Shown here piece after piece: positions 45,330 through 54,372 of a stretch of DNA of 64,000 nt; position 1 is the stretch's first letter, and each line of letters begins with the position of its first letter. The stretch is from Flagellimonas onchidii (lineage in GTDB: Bacteria; Bacteroidota; Bacteroidia; Flavobacteriales; Flavobacteriaceae). Location of the stretch: the NCBI RefSeq assembly GCF_004804315.1, contig NZ_SRXX01000009.1, positions 1 to 64,000 of the forward strand, in the 5' to 3' direction. The notes beneath the pieces are model-generated. The model was not told where the DNA came from and did not search any database. It was given only the letters and a program-made list of their open reading frames with translations. The position numbers and the translations under genes are program-made.

Positions 45330-45978
45330 AAGCCTCATTCTTTCGTGCATTTTATTGCTATCCTGCCAGTTCATCTTCTCTCAAGAAAAAAAAGAAGACA
45401 ATCAGGAACATCCCCAAGAGATTGATTCTTTAGCTCAAGATTTAGAAGGAAAAGGATTTACTATTGAGGAGGTAACATATGAGAAAAAAAAGATCAATCC
45501 GTTGGCGCCAAGTAAAGCAGCATTTTACTCGGCCATATTTCCTGGATTAGGACAGATATACAATAAAAGATACTGGAAAGCTCCTATTGTTTGGGGTGCC
45601 ATTGGTACTGGAATCTATGTCTACTCTTTTAACAATACGGAATACAACAAGGCCAGAGATGCATTTAAAAGACGTAGGGCGGGGTTTACAGATGATATAT
45701 TCTACGATTTGAATAATGACAACGCGCCCGGTTCTCCGCCTGATGTCTCAGATGAAGCATTGCAGGACGCACAGGAAAGAACACAACGGGACCGTGACCT
45801 TTCCCTACTGATTACTATTGTCATGTACACACTCAATATTATCGATGCCAATGTTGATGCGCATCTGAAACAGTACAATGTAGATGACCAATTAGCAATT
45901 GACTTCAAACCTTATTTAGACCTTAATCCCCTGACCAATAGACCAAACTACGGAATGGCTCTGGTCGTAAAATTTTAA
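45322..45978 (+). CDS. DUF5683 membrane protein
   Basis: A 218-residue protein starting at GTG 45322, within the last 8 bases of parB. It has an N-terminal signal (MIKSLILSCILLLSCQFIFS) and the family segment SKAAFYSAIFPGLGQIYNKR, then YWKAPIVWGAIGTGIYVYSF, with two to three membrane or membrane-associated helices. It is a conserved member of the flavobacterial parAB-dapB cluster. Function unknown. Confidence 0.85.
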   Translation: MIKSLILSCILLLSCQFIFSQEKKEDNQEHPQEIDSLAQDLEGKGFTIEEVTYEKKKINPLAPSKAAFYSAIFPGLGQIYNKRYWKAPIVWGAIGTGIYVYSFNNTEYNKARDAFKRRRAGFTDDIFYDLNNDNAPGSPPDVSDEALQDAQERTQRDRDLSLLITIVMYTLNIIDANVDAHLKQYNVDDQLAIDFKPYLDLNPLTNRPNYGMALVVKF

Positions 45979-45981
45979 CTT

Positions 45982-46683
45982 ATGAAGATTGGTTTGTTTG
46001 GCTATGGAAAAATGGGCAAAATGATAGAGCAAATTGCGCTTCAAAGAGGCCATACCATTGTTGCCAAAGTAGACATAGATACAAAAGAGATAGATTTCCA
46101 GAATATGGATGTCGCAATAGATTTTAGTACTCCAGATGCAGCATTTAACAATATAACTTCCTGTTTTGAAAACAATGTACCCGTAATTTCTGGTACCACA
46201 GGATGGTTGGGCAATTTTGAAAAGGCCCTTGATATATGCAATAAGCACAGTGGTGCTTTCATTTATGCATCTAACTTTAGTTTAGGTGTCAATGTTTTTT
46301 TCGAACTAAACTCATATCTCGCCAAAATGATGTCTGCTTTGGATCAATACAAAGTTTCAATGGAAGAGATACATCACACCCAGAAACTAGATGCTCCCAG
46401 TGGTACGGCAATCACGTTGGCAGAAGGAATCATTGAAAATACAGCGTATCAAAATTGGAACATGGAAGATACAGGTGAAGATATTGTTCCAATAAAATCC
46501 AAACGAGAGGGGACAGTTCCAGGAACCCATACTATTGCCTATAACAGTAAAGTGGACGGTATCGAGATAAAACATACGGCTCACAATCGCGAAGGATTTG
46601 CCTTGGGTGCCGTAATTGCAGCTGAGTGGATTCAAGGGAAAACAGGTGTTTTTTCTATGAAAGATGTGTTAAACATTGATTAA
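45982..46683 (+). CDS. dapB: 4-hydroxy-tetrahydrodipicolinate reductase
   Basis: A 233-residue NAD(P)H-dependent enzyme of lysine and diaminopimelate synthesis. Rossmann start MKIGLFGYGKMGKMI, VISGTTGW, catalytic EIHHTQKLDAPSGTA (about residues 131-145) and the C-terminal HTAHNREGFALGAVIAAEW. Slightly shorter than the E. coli enzyme, normal for the phylum. Starts 3 bases after the DUF5683 stop. Confidence 0.95.
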   Translation: MKIGLFGYGKMGKMIEQIALQRGHTIVAKVDIDTKEIDFQNMDVAIDFSTPDAAFNNITSCFENNVPVISGTTGWLGNFEKALDICNKHSGAFIYASNFSLGVNVFFELNSYLAKMMSALDQYKVSMEEIHHTQKLDAPSGTAITLAEGIIENTAYQNWNMEDTGEDIVPIKSKREGTVPGTHTIAYNSKVDGIEIKHTAHNREGFALGAVIAAEWIQGKTGVFSMKDVLNID

Positions 46684-46731
46684 AAACGTAACAACAGTAC
46701 AGACATTTAGTCTAAACAAATAAACTTCTAT

Positions 46732-48432
46732 ATGGACGGTATACAGTGGATTATTTTCATCTTGATTGTACAGGTAATTCATTTTTTAGGGACCTGGAAA
46801 CTTTACACAAAAGCTGGAAGAAAAGCGTGGGAAGCGGCAATACCAGTGTACAATGGTATTGTGCTGATGAAAATCATTAACAGACCTTGGTGGTGGGTTT
46901 TACTTCTTTTTATTCCCATTATCAATTTATTGATGTTTCCAGTGGTCTGGGTGGAAACTGTAAGAAGTTTTGGAAAAAGTAAACTTACAGATACTTGGGC
47001 CGCCATCTTAACACTTGGCTTTTACATTTATTATCTCAACTACGTAGAGGATGTGAAGTACATAGAAAATCGAGACTTAAAGCCTAAAACAGGACTAGGT
47101 GAATGGGTAAGTTCTATAGTTTTTGCTATTGTGGCCGCAACTTTCGTCCACACATATTTCATTCAACCTTATGTAATACCCACTCCTTCCCTGGAAAGGA
47201 CGTTAAGAATTGGAGATTTCCTTTTTGTAAGTAAATTTCACTATGGTGCCCGAGTTCCAATGACAGCAGTTGCTGCTCCCATGGTTCACGATACTTTACC
47301 GGTTTTAAAGACTCGCTCTTATTTAAATAAGCCACAGATACCCTACTTAAGGCTACCTGGATTCAACGAGGTCAAAAAAAACGATATTGTCGTATTTAGT
47401 TGGCCTGCTGATACGGTTCGTCAATTTTTTGTTTCTGAGAGAAAAGTCGAAAAGCCTATCGACAAAAAATCAAATTATGTTAAAAGGTGTGTGGGAACCC
47501 CAGGAGATTCTTTAGAGATAATCGATGGTTTTGTCTACATTAATGGAAAAAGACTTAAACTTTCTGATCGGGCCAAGCCCATGTATGATTACACTATTTA
47601 TTCCAAGAAAGGTGTATCCAGTAGACTTTTGTCAGATATTGAAGCCACTGATTTTATCAGAAAATACATTGCAAACAACATAAGTCAAAACCAAGTAGAT
47701 GCCATTTCATCCATGGTTATAGGGGTAAGACAAGCTCCAGATGGAAAAATTGAACTCATCACCGACGAAAAGGGAATACCAACGGAAGCGATACGACAGT
47801 TAAGATTATCGCTTACAGAGGAAAAACCATTATCTAGAGTTGCCAATCTTACAGATGACATGGTTGCCAAATTACGAAGTAACTCCACAATTGATTCCGT
47901 GGTCAAGACCAATGAGGGCAAAGGAGTTTATATGGGGTCATTTCCGCAAAAACCTAATCTATATCCGTGGAACAATGATAATTTTGGACCAATTTATATT
48001 CCCGAAGCGGGCACTACCGTTGAGATAAATTACAGAACTATTCCGCTCTACAAAAAAATTATCCGTGACTACGAACATAACGATGTAAAAGTTTCAGGAC
48101 AAAAAGTGTTTATTAACGGAAAAGAAACCAACTCCTATACGTTCAAGCAAGATTATTATTGGATGATGGGTGACAACCGTGACCATTCAGAAGATAGCCG
48201 AACTTGGGGCTATGTACCAGCAAACCATATTGTTGGCAAGCCAGTTTTTCTTTGGATGAGCTTTGATAATTTCAATGAAGGCTTACTTAAATGGAGACCC
48301 CGATGGAATCGAATTTTTACAACTGTTGGAGGAAGTGGAGAGCCTGTTTCCTATTTTAAATACTTCTTGATGGTAATAGCCGGTTGGTTTGTTTTTGATT
48401 TCATTCGAAAACGCAGAAAAAAGAAAGAATAA
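46732..48432 (+). CDS. lepB: Signal peptidase I
   Basis: A 566-residue inner-membrane protease with an N-terminal block of about four membrane segments (residues 1-115, DUF5684-like) followed by the LepB domain. The catalytic Ser is in VIPTPSLERTLRIGDFLFVSKFHYG (about residue 150) and the Lys in NYVKRCVGTPGDSLEI (about 250); a large insertion separates these from the C-terminal MMGDNRDHSEDSRTWGYVP box. Long two-part LepB proteins of this type are typical for Bacteroidota. A C-terminal membrane segment precedes RKRRKKKE. Confidence 0.94.
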   Translation: MDGIQWIIFILIVQVIHFLGTWKLYTKAGRKAWEAAIPVYNGIVLMKIINRPWWWVLLLFIPIINLLMFPVVWVETVRSFGKSKLTDTWAAILTLGFYIYYLNYVEDVKYIENRDLKPKTGLGEWVSSIVFAIVAATFVHTYFIQPYVIPTPSLERTLRIGDFLFVSKFHYGARVPMTAVAAPMVHDTLPVLKTRSYLNKPQIPYLRLPGFNEVKKNDIVVFSWPADTVRQFFVSERKVEKPIDKKSNYVKRCVGTPGDSLEIIDGFVYINGKRLKLSDRAKPMYDYTIYSKKGVSSRLLSDIEATDFIRKYIANNISQNQVDAISSMVIGVRQAPDGKIELITDEKGIPTEAIRQLRLSLTEEKPLSRVANLTDDMVAKLRSNSTIDSVVKTNEGKGVYMGSFPQKPNLYPWNNDNFGPIYIPEAGTTVEINYRTIPLYKKIIRDYEHNDVKVSGQKVFINGKETNSYTFKQDYYWMMGDNRDHSEDSRTWGYVPANHIVGKPVFLWMSFDNFNEGLLKWRPRWNRIFTTVGGSGEPVSYFKYFLMVIAGWFVFDFIRKRRKKKE

Positions 48433-48447
48433 ATCAAGTGTTCTAGT

Positions 48448-49080
48448 TTGAAGACCGTTCTACATCCCTCCTATTTTCCAAGCATAGGCTCATTTTCTAT
48501 CCTTGCACAGAAGGATGTAATCTGGGAAATACACGATAATTTCCAGAAGCAAACTTATAGGAATAGGTGCTATATCTGTACGGATAGGGGAAAACATATG
48601 CTCAACATTCCCATCAAACATGTTGGAGGAAATGAGGGAAGACAAAAATATGTTGATGTCACCATAGATGACAGTTACAAATGGAGAAAACTACATTGGC
48701 GTACGTTAGAGACAGCCTACAGGACCTCTCCTTTCTTTGAGTATTATGAAGATGATCTAAAACTCCTTTTTGAAGAACAGGAAAGTTCACTTTTTGAATT
48801 CAATTTAAAAACCATAAAAATTATAGGTGGTTGTTTGGGGATTCGGATTCCCATGGAAAAAACCAGTACCTACGAAAAAGAAGTTTCATCTAATTTTGAT
48901 GCCCGATTTTTGATAGAAGCTAAAAAAGAATCTATTGTGCCATTCCAGACATATTCACAGGTCTTCGAGGAACGTCACTCCTTTGTGCCCAATTTAAGCA
49001 TCCTGGATTTATTGTTCAATGAAGGTCCAAATACACTAAGTTACTTAAAGAACCAGCCGCTTACCTTTTTAAATGTTTAG
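48448..49080 (+). CDS. WbqC-like family protein
   Basis: A 210-residue cytoplasmic protein beginning at TTG 48448 (MKTVLHPSYFPSIGSFSIL); no ATG or GTG fits. HPSYFPSIG, QKQTYRNRCYI and the ETAYRTSPFFEYYEDDL stretch are typical for the WbqC family, which occurs in polysaccharide loci and next to lepB in Flavobacteriaceae. Its role is not established. Its last 8 bases overlap the next gene. Confidence 0.85.
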   Translation: MKTVLHPSYFPSIGSFSILAQKDVIWEIHDNFQKQTYRNRCYICTDRGKHMLNIPIKHVGGNEGRQKYVDVTIDDSYKWRKLHWRTLETAYRTSPFFEYYEDDLKLLFEEQESSLFEFNLKTIKIIGGCLGIRIPMEKTSTYEKEVSSNFDARFLIEAKKESIVPFQTYSQVFEERHSFVPNLSILDLLFNEGPNTLSYLKNQPLTFLNV

Positions 49081-49381
49081 GCTCATCATTCATTACGGAA
49101 TCCATTTTATAGTTCCCGTTCTTATTGCATTTATTTTTTTTAAGGAAAAAAAGCTTAAAACCTTACTGATTCTTCTGGCAGGAATGTCAATAGATTTAGA
49201 CCATCTTTTGGCAACTCCGATATTTGATGCGAACCGGTGCAGCATTGGTTTTCATCCCTTGCACAGTTATCTGGCAATAATCATCTACTGTACCTTGCCT
49301 TTCTTTAGGTCTACCAGAATTTTAGGACTTGGACTGATCATACATATTATTGCAGATATTGTAGATTGTCTATTAATCTGA
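49073..49381 (+). CDS. DUF6122-like small membrane protein
   Basis: A 102-residue hydrophobic protein with four membrane segments and conserved HYGIHFIVPV, MSIDLDHLLATPIFDANRCS and GFHPLHSYLAII; conserved His and Asp residues are reminiscent of metal-dependent membrane hydrolases, but function is unknown. Overlaps the upstream gene by 8 bases and the convergent downstream gene by 9. Confidence 0.8.
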   Translation: MFRLIIHYGIHFIVPVLIAFIFFKEKKLKTLLILLAGMSIDLDHLLATPIFDANRCSIGFHPLHSYLAIIIYCTLPFFRSTRILGLGLIIHIIADIVDCLLI

Positions 49382-50404
49382 TTTAAGTCTTAAGGTGGCC
49401 ATCACAGGATAATGATCGGACAATTTTTTATTGAAATTTTGATGCGAAATGACTTGGAAAGAAGGATCGGCCAAGATATAATCAATTCTAAGAGGAAACC
49501 CTAAAAGGTTATACGTCTTGCCAAATCCTTTACCTTTTTCGAGAAAAGTATCCTGTAAATCGCCTTTTACCGTTCTGTAAACATTTGAAAATTGTGTATT
49601 GTTCATATCCCCACAAACAATACTCTTATAAAGGCTTTTATTTTTGTGATCTCTAAATATTTTGGCTTGCTCCTGTTGTTTGGCAAAGGTTTTCACCAAT
49701 CTTCGATAGTTCTTCTCACTTTGTTCTTCAGAAAACGTTTCGGAGGAAGGAACAATATTAAACGATTGCAGATGAAGATTGTAAATGCGAATTGTATCGC
49801 CTTTGTATAAGATATCGGCATAAATCACATTGTTTATAGTTCTAGGTAAATCCAGAGAACCGTTTTCAACAATGGGATATTTGGAAAATATCGCTTGCTT
49901 AGTCCTTGGTGCTGAATGATAGGTTTCACTCCAGTAGGGATATTCCGGCAGTTGTTCGTATCTATTTCTAATATGTTCCTGAACGCAAATAACATCAGGG
50001 TTTTGCTTTTTTATAAACCCAATAATACTATCCCCAACGTTGGGTTTCTTTATCCACTCGTATTTATTGAATTCATGGACATTATAGGTCATTATTTTGA
50101 GATAAGAATCTTCATTGCTCCCAATATCGTTATCTCCAATTTTATAGAAAGACCCGAAAGCTAAGTATCCAACAAGCAAGGCCAAAAGTGACCAAACCAG
50201 CTTTTTTTTCCGTTTTATAAGCCAGTAAACAAGGAACAAAAAGTTAAGGATAAAAAGAATGGGAACAGCTAAGCTCAAAAACGAAAATATTGGGATAATT
50301 TGAACTGTAGAATAAGAAAAAAGACTAGTCACCAAAAGTAGCAGTGAAATAAAAATATTTACCGCATAAAATATCACTTTCCACAAGTGTCCAAGTTTTT
50401 TCAC
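49373..50404 (-). CDS. Endonuclease/exonuclease/phosphatase-family protein, membrane-anchored
   Basis: A 343-residue protein from GTG 50404. Three N-terminal membrane segments (about residues 10-30, 35-60, 68-88) are followed by an EEP domain with MTYNVHEF, VICVQEH (catalytic Glu), CGDMNN and SDHYPVMATLRL. Such proteins hydrolyse phosphodiesters of nucleic acids, lipids or sugars; the membrane anchor suggests a periplasmic target. Last gene of the mutL operon, 3 bases after the second rhomboid. Confidence 0.88.
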   Translation of the reverse strand: MKKLGHLWKVIFYAVNIFISLLLLVTSLFSYSTVQIIPIFSFLSLAVPILFILNFLFLVYWLIKRKKKLVWSLLALLVGYLAFGSFYKIGDNDIGSNEDSYLKIMTYNVHEFNKYEWIKKPNVGDSIIGFIKKQNPDVICVQEHIRNRYEQLPEYPYWSETYHSAPRTKQAIFSKYPIVENGSLDLPRTINNVIYADILYKGDTIRIYNLHLQSFNIVPSSETFSEEQSEKNYRRLVKTFAKQQEQAKIFRDHKNKSLYKSIVCGDMNNTQFSNVYRTVKGDLQDTFLEKGKGFGKTYNLLGFPLRIDYILADPSFQVISHQNFNKKLSDHYPVMATLRLKSD

Positions 50405-50407
50405 GTG

Positions 50408-51271
50408 CTAGTCTTCCTTACCTGCTTTAAACAAAAAATCTTTCTCTGATTTGGAAAGGCTCTCGTATCCAGACTTACTAATTTTGTCCAAAATGGCGTC
50501 TATTTTTCGCTGGTTGGCAGCCTTGTCATAATCCGATTTGCTCTTATCAGTAGAAGATTTCTTTTTATACACGGTTTTCATCGGAGCCTTTTTCTCTCTC
50601 GGTTTAAAAAGTTCGGCTATTGCGGTTCGGAGTTTTGTAAATCCGGCACCTATATCGTTTCCATTCAATAATTGTCGAGCATAGACATAGCCCAAAGCAG
50701 CACCACCTAAATGAGCCAATCTACCTCCAATATTTCCCCCGTATGGAATTTTAATTAAATCGACCAAAACAAAAAAAGCTCCAATGTACCAGAGTTTTAC
50801 ATTAAAGAAAATAACACGAACTTCTTGATTGGGAATATAAGCGCATACAAAAATCAATATGGAAGTCACTCCAGCAGACGCTCCAATCAATGCGGTATTT
50901 GTATCAAGTAAGGTGGGAAAGACATAATAACTTAATAAGAATATGGCACCGCCAACGATTACCCCCAAAAAGTAAACATTCAAAAACCTTTGTGCATCAA
51001 ACAGATTAAGAAAAATACGACCCGCAAAGTATAGCATAATCATGTTCCAAAAAATGTGACCTATGCTTGCATGAAAAAAAGAATATGTCACCAAAGACCA
51101 TGGTTGACCCAAAAACTCAACAAAATCCCGTGGCAATTGGAACCAATCAACAACGGCTCCCCCCAGTAATGCCAAGGAAAGACCATCAAGAATAAAGACC
51201 AATACGTTTATTGCAATAAGCTTTTCTGCAATATTAAGCCGTGAAAACTGATATTGAAGACCTCCTGCCAT
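50408..51271 (-). CDS. Rhomboid-family intramembrane serine protease (second of a pair)
   Basis: A 287-residue rhomboid. Six membrane segments; the catalytic Ser is in ALIGASAGVTSIL (about residue 142) and the His in RLAHLGGAALGYVYARQLL (about residue 195), with the upstream HASIGHIFWNM segment. A charged cytoplasmic tail ends in a DUF6576-like helix pair (RKIDAILDKISKSGYESLSK, SEKDFLFKAGK). It follows the other rhomboid gene by 3 bases; substrates unknown. Confidence 0.92.
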   Translation of the reverse strand: MAGGLQYQFSRLNIAEKLIAINVLVFILDGLSLALLGGAVVDWFQLPRDFVEFLGQPWSLVTYSFFHASIGHIFWNMIMLYFAGRIFLNLFDAQRFLNVYFLGVIVGGAIFLLSYYVFPTLLDTNTALIGASAGVTSILIFVCAYIPNQEVRVIFFNVKLWYIGAFFVLVDLIKIPYGGNIGGRLAHLGGAALGYVYARQLLNGNDIGAGFTKLRTAIAELFKPREKKAPMKTVYKKKSSTDKSKSDYDKAANQRKIDAILDKISKSGYESLSKSEKDFLFKAGKED

Positions 51272-51274
51272 ATG

Positions 51275-52009
51275 CTAATCCCATCGGTTTTGGTTGAACT
51301 GGTTCTTTTTCCAATACCACATCATGATGAAACCTATCAGTGCTCCACCAATATGCGCAAAATGGGCAATTCCAGTATTTACATTGCTTATTCCAAAGAA
51401 CAAATCTGCGGCCAAAAGCAGGGGGACAAAATATTTGGCTTTGATTGGAACTGGTAAAAATATCAGCATTAATCGAGCTTCTGAATACATAAAAGCAAAA
51501 GCTACCAAAATTCCGTAAATAGCTCCAGATGCACCCACAACAGGCGTATTATAGGCGCTCAAAAAGTTTTGAATTGTACTTTGACCAGCAACATTGTACC
51601 AATCAGGATTATATTGCCCTTTCGAAATAATATCCAACACCTGCTGTTCAGTCATTCCCGCATTCACTAACGCACTCAATCCTTCGTTGAACAAGTAATA
51701 ATTAACGCCTGTATGAAGCATTGCAGAGCCCAATCCGGCAGAAAAATAAAAGAACAAAAATTTGTTTCTACCCCAAACACGTTCCAAAGGCGTACCAAAT
51801 GCCCATAATGCATACATATTAAAGGCTATGTGCATCAAATTTCCATGCATGAACATATGGCTGACAACTTGCCACCATTGAAAATTGTTGTTTTTTGGAA
51901 ACCAAAGTGAAAGCCACTGGTACATTTGATCTCCATATAATTGCGTGGCGAAAAACAAAATCACATTAATGATTAATATATGCTTCACTGCCTCGGTCAA
52001 TCTACCCAT
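51275..52009 (-). CDS. Rhomboid-family intramembrane serine protease (first of a pair)
   Basis: A 244-residue rhomboid with MFMHGNLMHIAFNMYALWAFG, catalytic Ser in VVGASGAIYGILVAF (about residue 160) and His in GIAHFAHIGGALIGFIMMWYW. It starts at the base after the mutL stop and is followed by the second rhomboid. Both paralogues keep Ser and His and are predicted active. Confidence 0.93.
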   Translation of the reverse strand: MGRLTEAVKHILIINVILFFATQLYGDQMYQWLSLWFPKNNNFQWWQVVSHMFMHGNLMHIAFNMYALWAFGTPLERVWGRNKFLFFYFSAGLGSAMLHTGVNYYLFNEGLSALVNAGMTEQQVLDIISKGQYNPDWYNVAGQSTIQNFLSAYNTPVVGASGAIYGILVAFAFMYSEARLMLIFLPVPIKAKYFVPLLLAADLFFGISNVNTGIAHFAHIGGALIGFIMMWYWKKNQFNQNRWD

Positions 52010-53857
52010 TTAATTCATTTTTTTTTCAATATCCCCTTCTGGGACAATAGTGTACGTTATTTTTTGAAACGGACTCAAAGTAGGCTCCTTGCACGCAAAC
52101 AAATCGTTTAGAAGTGCCAATTGTGATTCCGTATCCAAGACATCCCCTGTTTTAATGGCCAAATTTTTTGACAACGTTCTTGCCAACAGTTCAGCCTGCG
52201 AAATCATGTTCCCTTCAAATCCTTCTTTATAATCTGATATTAAGCGATCCAATACCGTGCCAATTGCGCTTTCCGCTACCACTAATGGAACTCCTGTCAC
52301 TTTTACCGTTTCTTTGTCCAATTCTTCGAATACAAAACCCACGTTGGTGAGACTTTCTCCTATTTCTTGCAACACGTCCCTATCCTGCTTTGAAAAAGAC
52401 AACTCCATTGGAAACAATAGCTGCTGGCTTATTCCTTCCTTTACTGTTATCTCTCCTAAAAATCGTTCAAAAAGAATGCGCTCGTGAGCCCTATTTTGAT
52501 TAATGACCAGTAAGCCAGACTTAACAGTACTAACAATATATTTTCTTCTGAGTTGAAAAGTTGCAGCTGCATGTATCTCACCTTCAGCATCTTTATAAAA
52601 ATTGCCTTGCACCAAAGTGTCAGACTCAATCTCTAAACTACTAAAACTTTCTGTGTCAATGGGCGTTTCCAAACCTTCGTAAAGGTTCTCCCAGCCCTTA
52701 ACATTTGGTTTTTGGTAAGCCGGACGGCCAGATGGTTTTGCTTCTACCTCCTGAAAAGGGTTAAAAGATGCATCAACGGTTACTTTGGGAATTGAAGCTT
52801 CTTTTTCCTTGTATGCGTATGGCGTATCTAAATTAGGATCATGCTCAAAATCCAATATTGGGGCTACATTAAACTGTCCCAAACTATGTTTAATCGTCGA
52901 ACGAAGAATGGCGTAAAGTGTATTTTCGTCATCAAACTTCACCTCAGTTTTTGTTGGGTGGATGTTGATGTCAATAGACGATGGATCTACTTCCAAATAC
53001 AAAAAGTATCCTGGATATACATCTTGTTTTATGAGACCTTCAAAAGCTGCCGAAACCGCATGGTGCAAATAGGGGCTTTTTATAAATCTATTATTTGCGA
53101 AAAAAAACTGCTCTCCCCTACTTTTTTTGGCGAATTCAGGCTTACAGACAAAACCAGAAACCTTAACCACTTCCGTTTCCTCATTCACAGGAACCAGACG
53201 ATTGTTCATTTTACTTCCGAACACATGGCATATCCGCTGACGGTGTCCTGCTTTGGGAAGATTGAAAAGCTCCGAACCATTATTGTAAAAATGGAACTCA
53301 ATAGAGGGGTGAACCAAAGCCACGCGATGAAATTCATCTGAAATATGCCTTAATTCAACTTGATTTGATTTTAAGAAATTACGTCTCGCCGGAATATTAA
53401 AGAACAGGTTTTTGACAGAAATTGAAGTTCCCTTTGGAGTAGCCGCTACGTCTTGGGATACAATCTTGCTGCCTTCAATTTTAATATGGGTGCCTACTTC
53501 AGAACTTTCGGTACGGGTATGCATGTCCACATGTGCTATCGCTGCTATCGATGCCAATGCCTCCCCACGAAAACCTTTGGTATCCAAATTAAACAAATCC
53601 TCAGCACATGAAATTTTGGAAGTAGCGTGACGTTCAAAGGAAAGGCGTGCATCTGTCTCGCTCATCCCTTTACCATTATCCACCACTTGAATCAGGGTTT
53701 TTCCGCCATCTTTAACAATCAACTTAATTAGAGTAGCCCCAGCGTCGATGGCATTTTCCAATAATTCTTTGACTACCGAAGCGGGCCGCTGAACCACTTC
53801 CCCTGCTGCAATTTGGTTGGCAACATGGTCTGGCAAAAGTTTAATGATGTCTGCCAT
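52010..53857 (-). CDS. mutL: DNA mismatch repair protein MutL
   Basis: A 615-residue GHKL ATPase that links MutS recognition to strand incision. N-terminal motifs: ELLENAIDAGAT, VVDNGKGM, and TKGFRGEALASIAAIAHV; then SVKNLFFNIPARRNFLKS and DVNIHPTKTEVKF-type INIHPTKTEVKF. The C-terminal dimer domain has AHERILFERF, but the DQHA-E-x4-E metal-binding endonuclease motif appears degenerate (NRAHERILFERF), so nicking activity is doubtful. Overlaps the upstream gene by one base (TAATG). Confidence 0.96.
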   Translation of the reverse strand: MADIIKLLPDHVANQIAAGEVVQRPASVVKELLENAIDAGATLIKLIVKDGGKTLIQVVDNGKGMSETDARLSFERHATSKISCAEDLFNLDTKGFRGEALASIAAIAHVDMHTRTESSEVGTHIKIEGSKIVSQDVAATPKGTSISVKNLFFNIPARRNFLKSNQVELRHISDEFHRVALVHPSIEFHFYNNGSELFNLPKAGHRQRICHVFGSKMNNRLVPVNEETEVVKVSGFVCKPEFAKKSRGEQFFFANNRFIKSPYLHHAVSAAFEGLIKQDVYPGYFLYLEVDPSSIDINIHPTKTEVKFDDENTLYAILRSTIKHSLGQFNVAPILDFEHDPNLDTPYAYKEKEASIPKVTVDASFNPFQEVEAKPSGRPAYQKPNVKGWENLYEGLETPIDTESFSSLEIESDTLVQGNFYKDAEGEIHAAATFQLRRKYIVSTVKSGLLVINQNRAHERILFERFLGEITVKEGISQQLLFPMELSFSKQDRDVLQEIGESLTNVGFVFEELDKETVKVTGVPLVVAESAIGTVLDRLISDYKEGFEGNMISQAELLARTLSKNLAIKTGDVLDTESQLALLNDLFACKEPTLSPFQKITYTIVPEGDIEKKMN

Positions 53858-54141
53858 TAGGGATTCAAGAATATCGATAAATCGAAGTCGATGATATAAA
53901 GGAAAAGCAATATCAAAACAGCAACGATGACAAGAAATCGAAGTTTTAAATTCTTGTCCCCTTCAGTTTTCAGGTCATCCATTGCAGAAGAAACCTTGTT
54001 TTTTATACCTCGTTGCGTATGTGCCGTACTTCGGAATTTATCTAGTTTGTGTTCTATTTTATACGGATTGCCTTCACCTTTATAATATCGCGGAGAATAA
54101 TCAAACGTCCTATTTTTTCTAAGCTTTAGAAAATTTCGCAT
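53857..54141 (-). CDS. Small bitopic membrane protein, conserved before mutL
   Basis: A 94-residue protein: a basic N-terminal half (MRNFLKLRKNRTFDYSPRYY, KGEGNPYKIEHKLDKF) and one C-terminal membrane segment (FLVIVAVLILLFLYIIDF). Databases sometimes call it riboflavin synthase subunit beta because ribH is next door; the sequence does not support that. Start ATG 54141 is set by a -7 box at 54163-54170. Confidence 0.75.
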   Translation of the reverse strand: MRNFLKLRKNRTFDYSPRYYKGEGNPYKIEHKLDKFRSTAHTQRGIKNKVSSAMDDLKTEGDKNLKLRFLVIVAVLILLFLYIIDFDLSIFLNP

Positions 54142-54162
54142 GGCATCCTTTTCGAGTAACCT

Positions 54163-54170
54163 CAAAGGTA
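54163..54170 (-). promoter_or_regulatory. -7 box of the mutL-rhomboid operon
   Basis: TACCTTTG on the minus strand, 21 bases before ATG 54141. The in-frame ATG at 54165 lies within it. Confidence 0.5.
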
Positions 54171-54224
54171 ATTAAAATCGAAAAGCCAAATTAATGCATA
54201 CTGCCAAAAAATGTTAACAGCGTT

Positions 54225-54350
54225 TGAGGTTCAAGTGGAAAGCTAAAATTTAAGTTCAAGCGCTGCATCTAAAGCTAAAGTTCAAATCCAGTACTTAAGC
54301 TCAAGAGTAAATTCCAAGTATAAACCCAAGGTAAAACCAGAAACTATTTT
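54225..54350. repeat. Degenerate AAGTTCAAG tract
   Basis: AAGTTCAAG (54252-54260), AAAGTTCAA (54277-54285) and AAGCTCAAG (54297-54305), with AAAGCTAAA and CCAAG variants between and around them, make a purine-rich degenerate repeat of about 125 bases between ribH and the mutL operon. No open frame or clear terminator is found in it. Confidence 0.45.
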
Positions 54351-54372
54351 GAAGTGGAGCTTAAGATTCTGA

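Noticed and set aside
50402..50407. CACGTG palindrome preceded by a T-run, resembling half of a parS site
   Set aside because: Only one arm of the parS pattern (GTTTCACGTGAAAC) is present, and the GTG of this palindrome is the start codon of the EEP gene.
53857..54141. Riboflavin synthase beta subunit annotation for the small gene before mutL
   Set aside because: The protein has a basic N-terminus and one membrane segment and no similarity to lumazine synthase; the real ribH is at 54373-54855.
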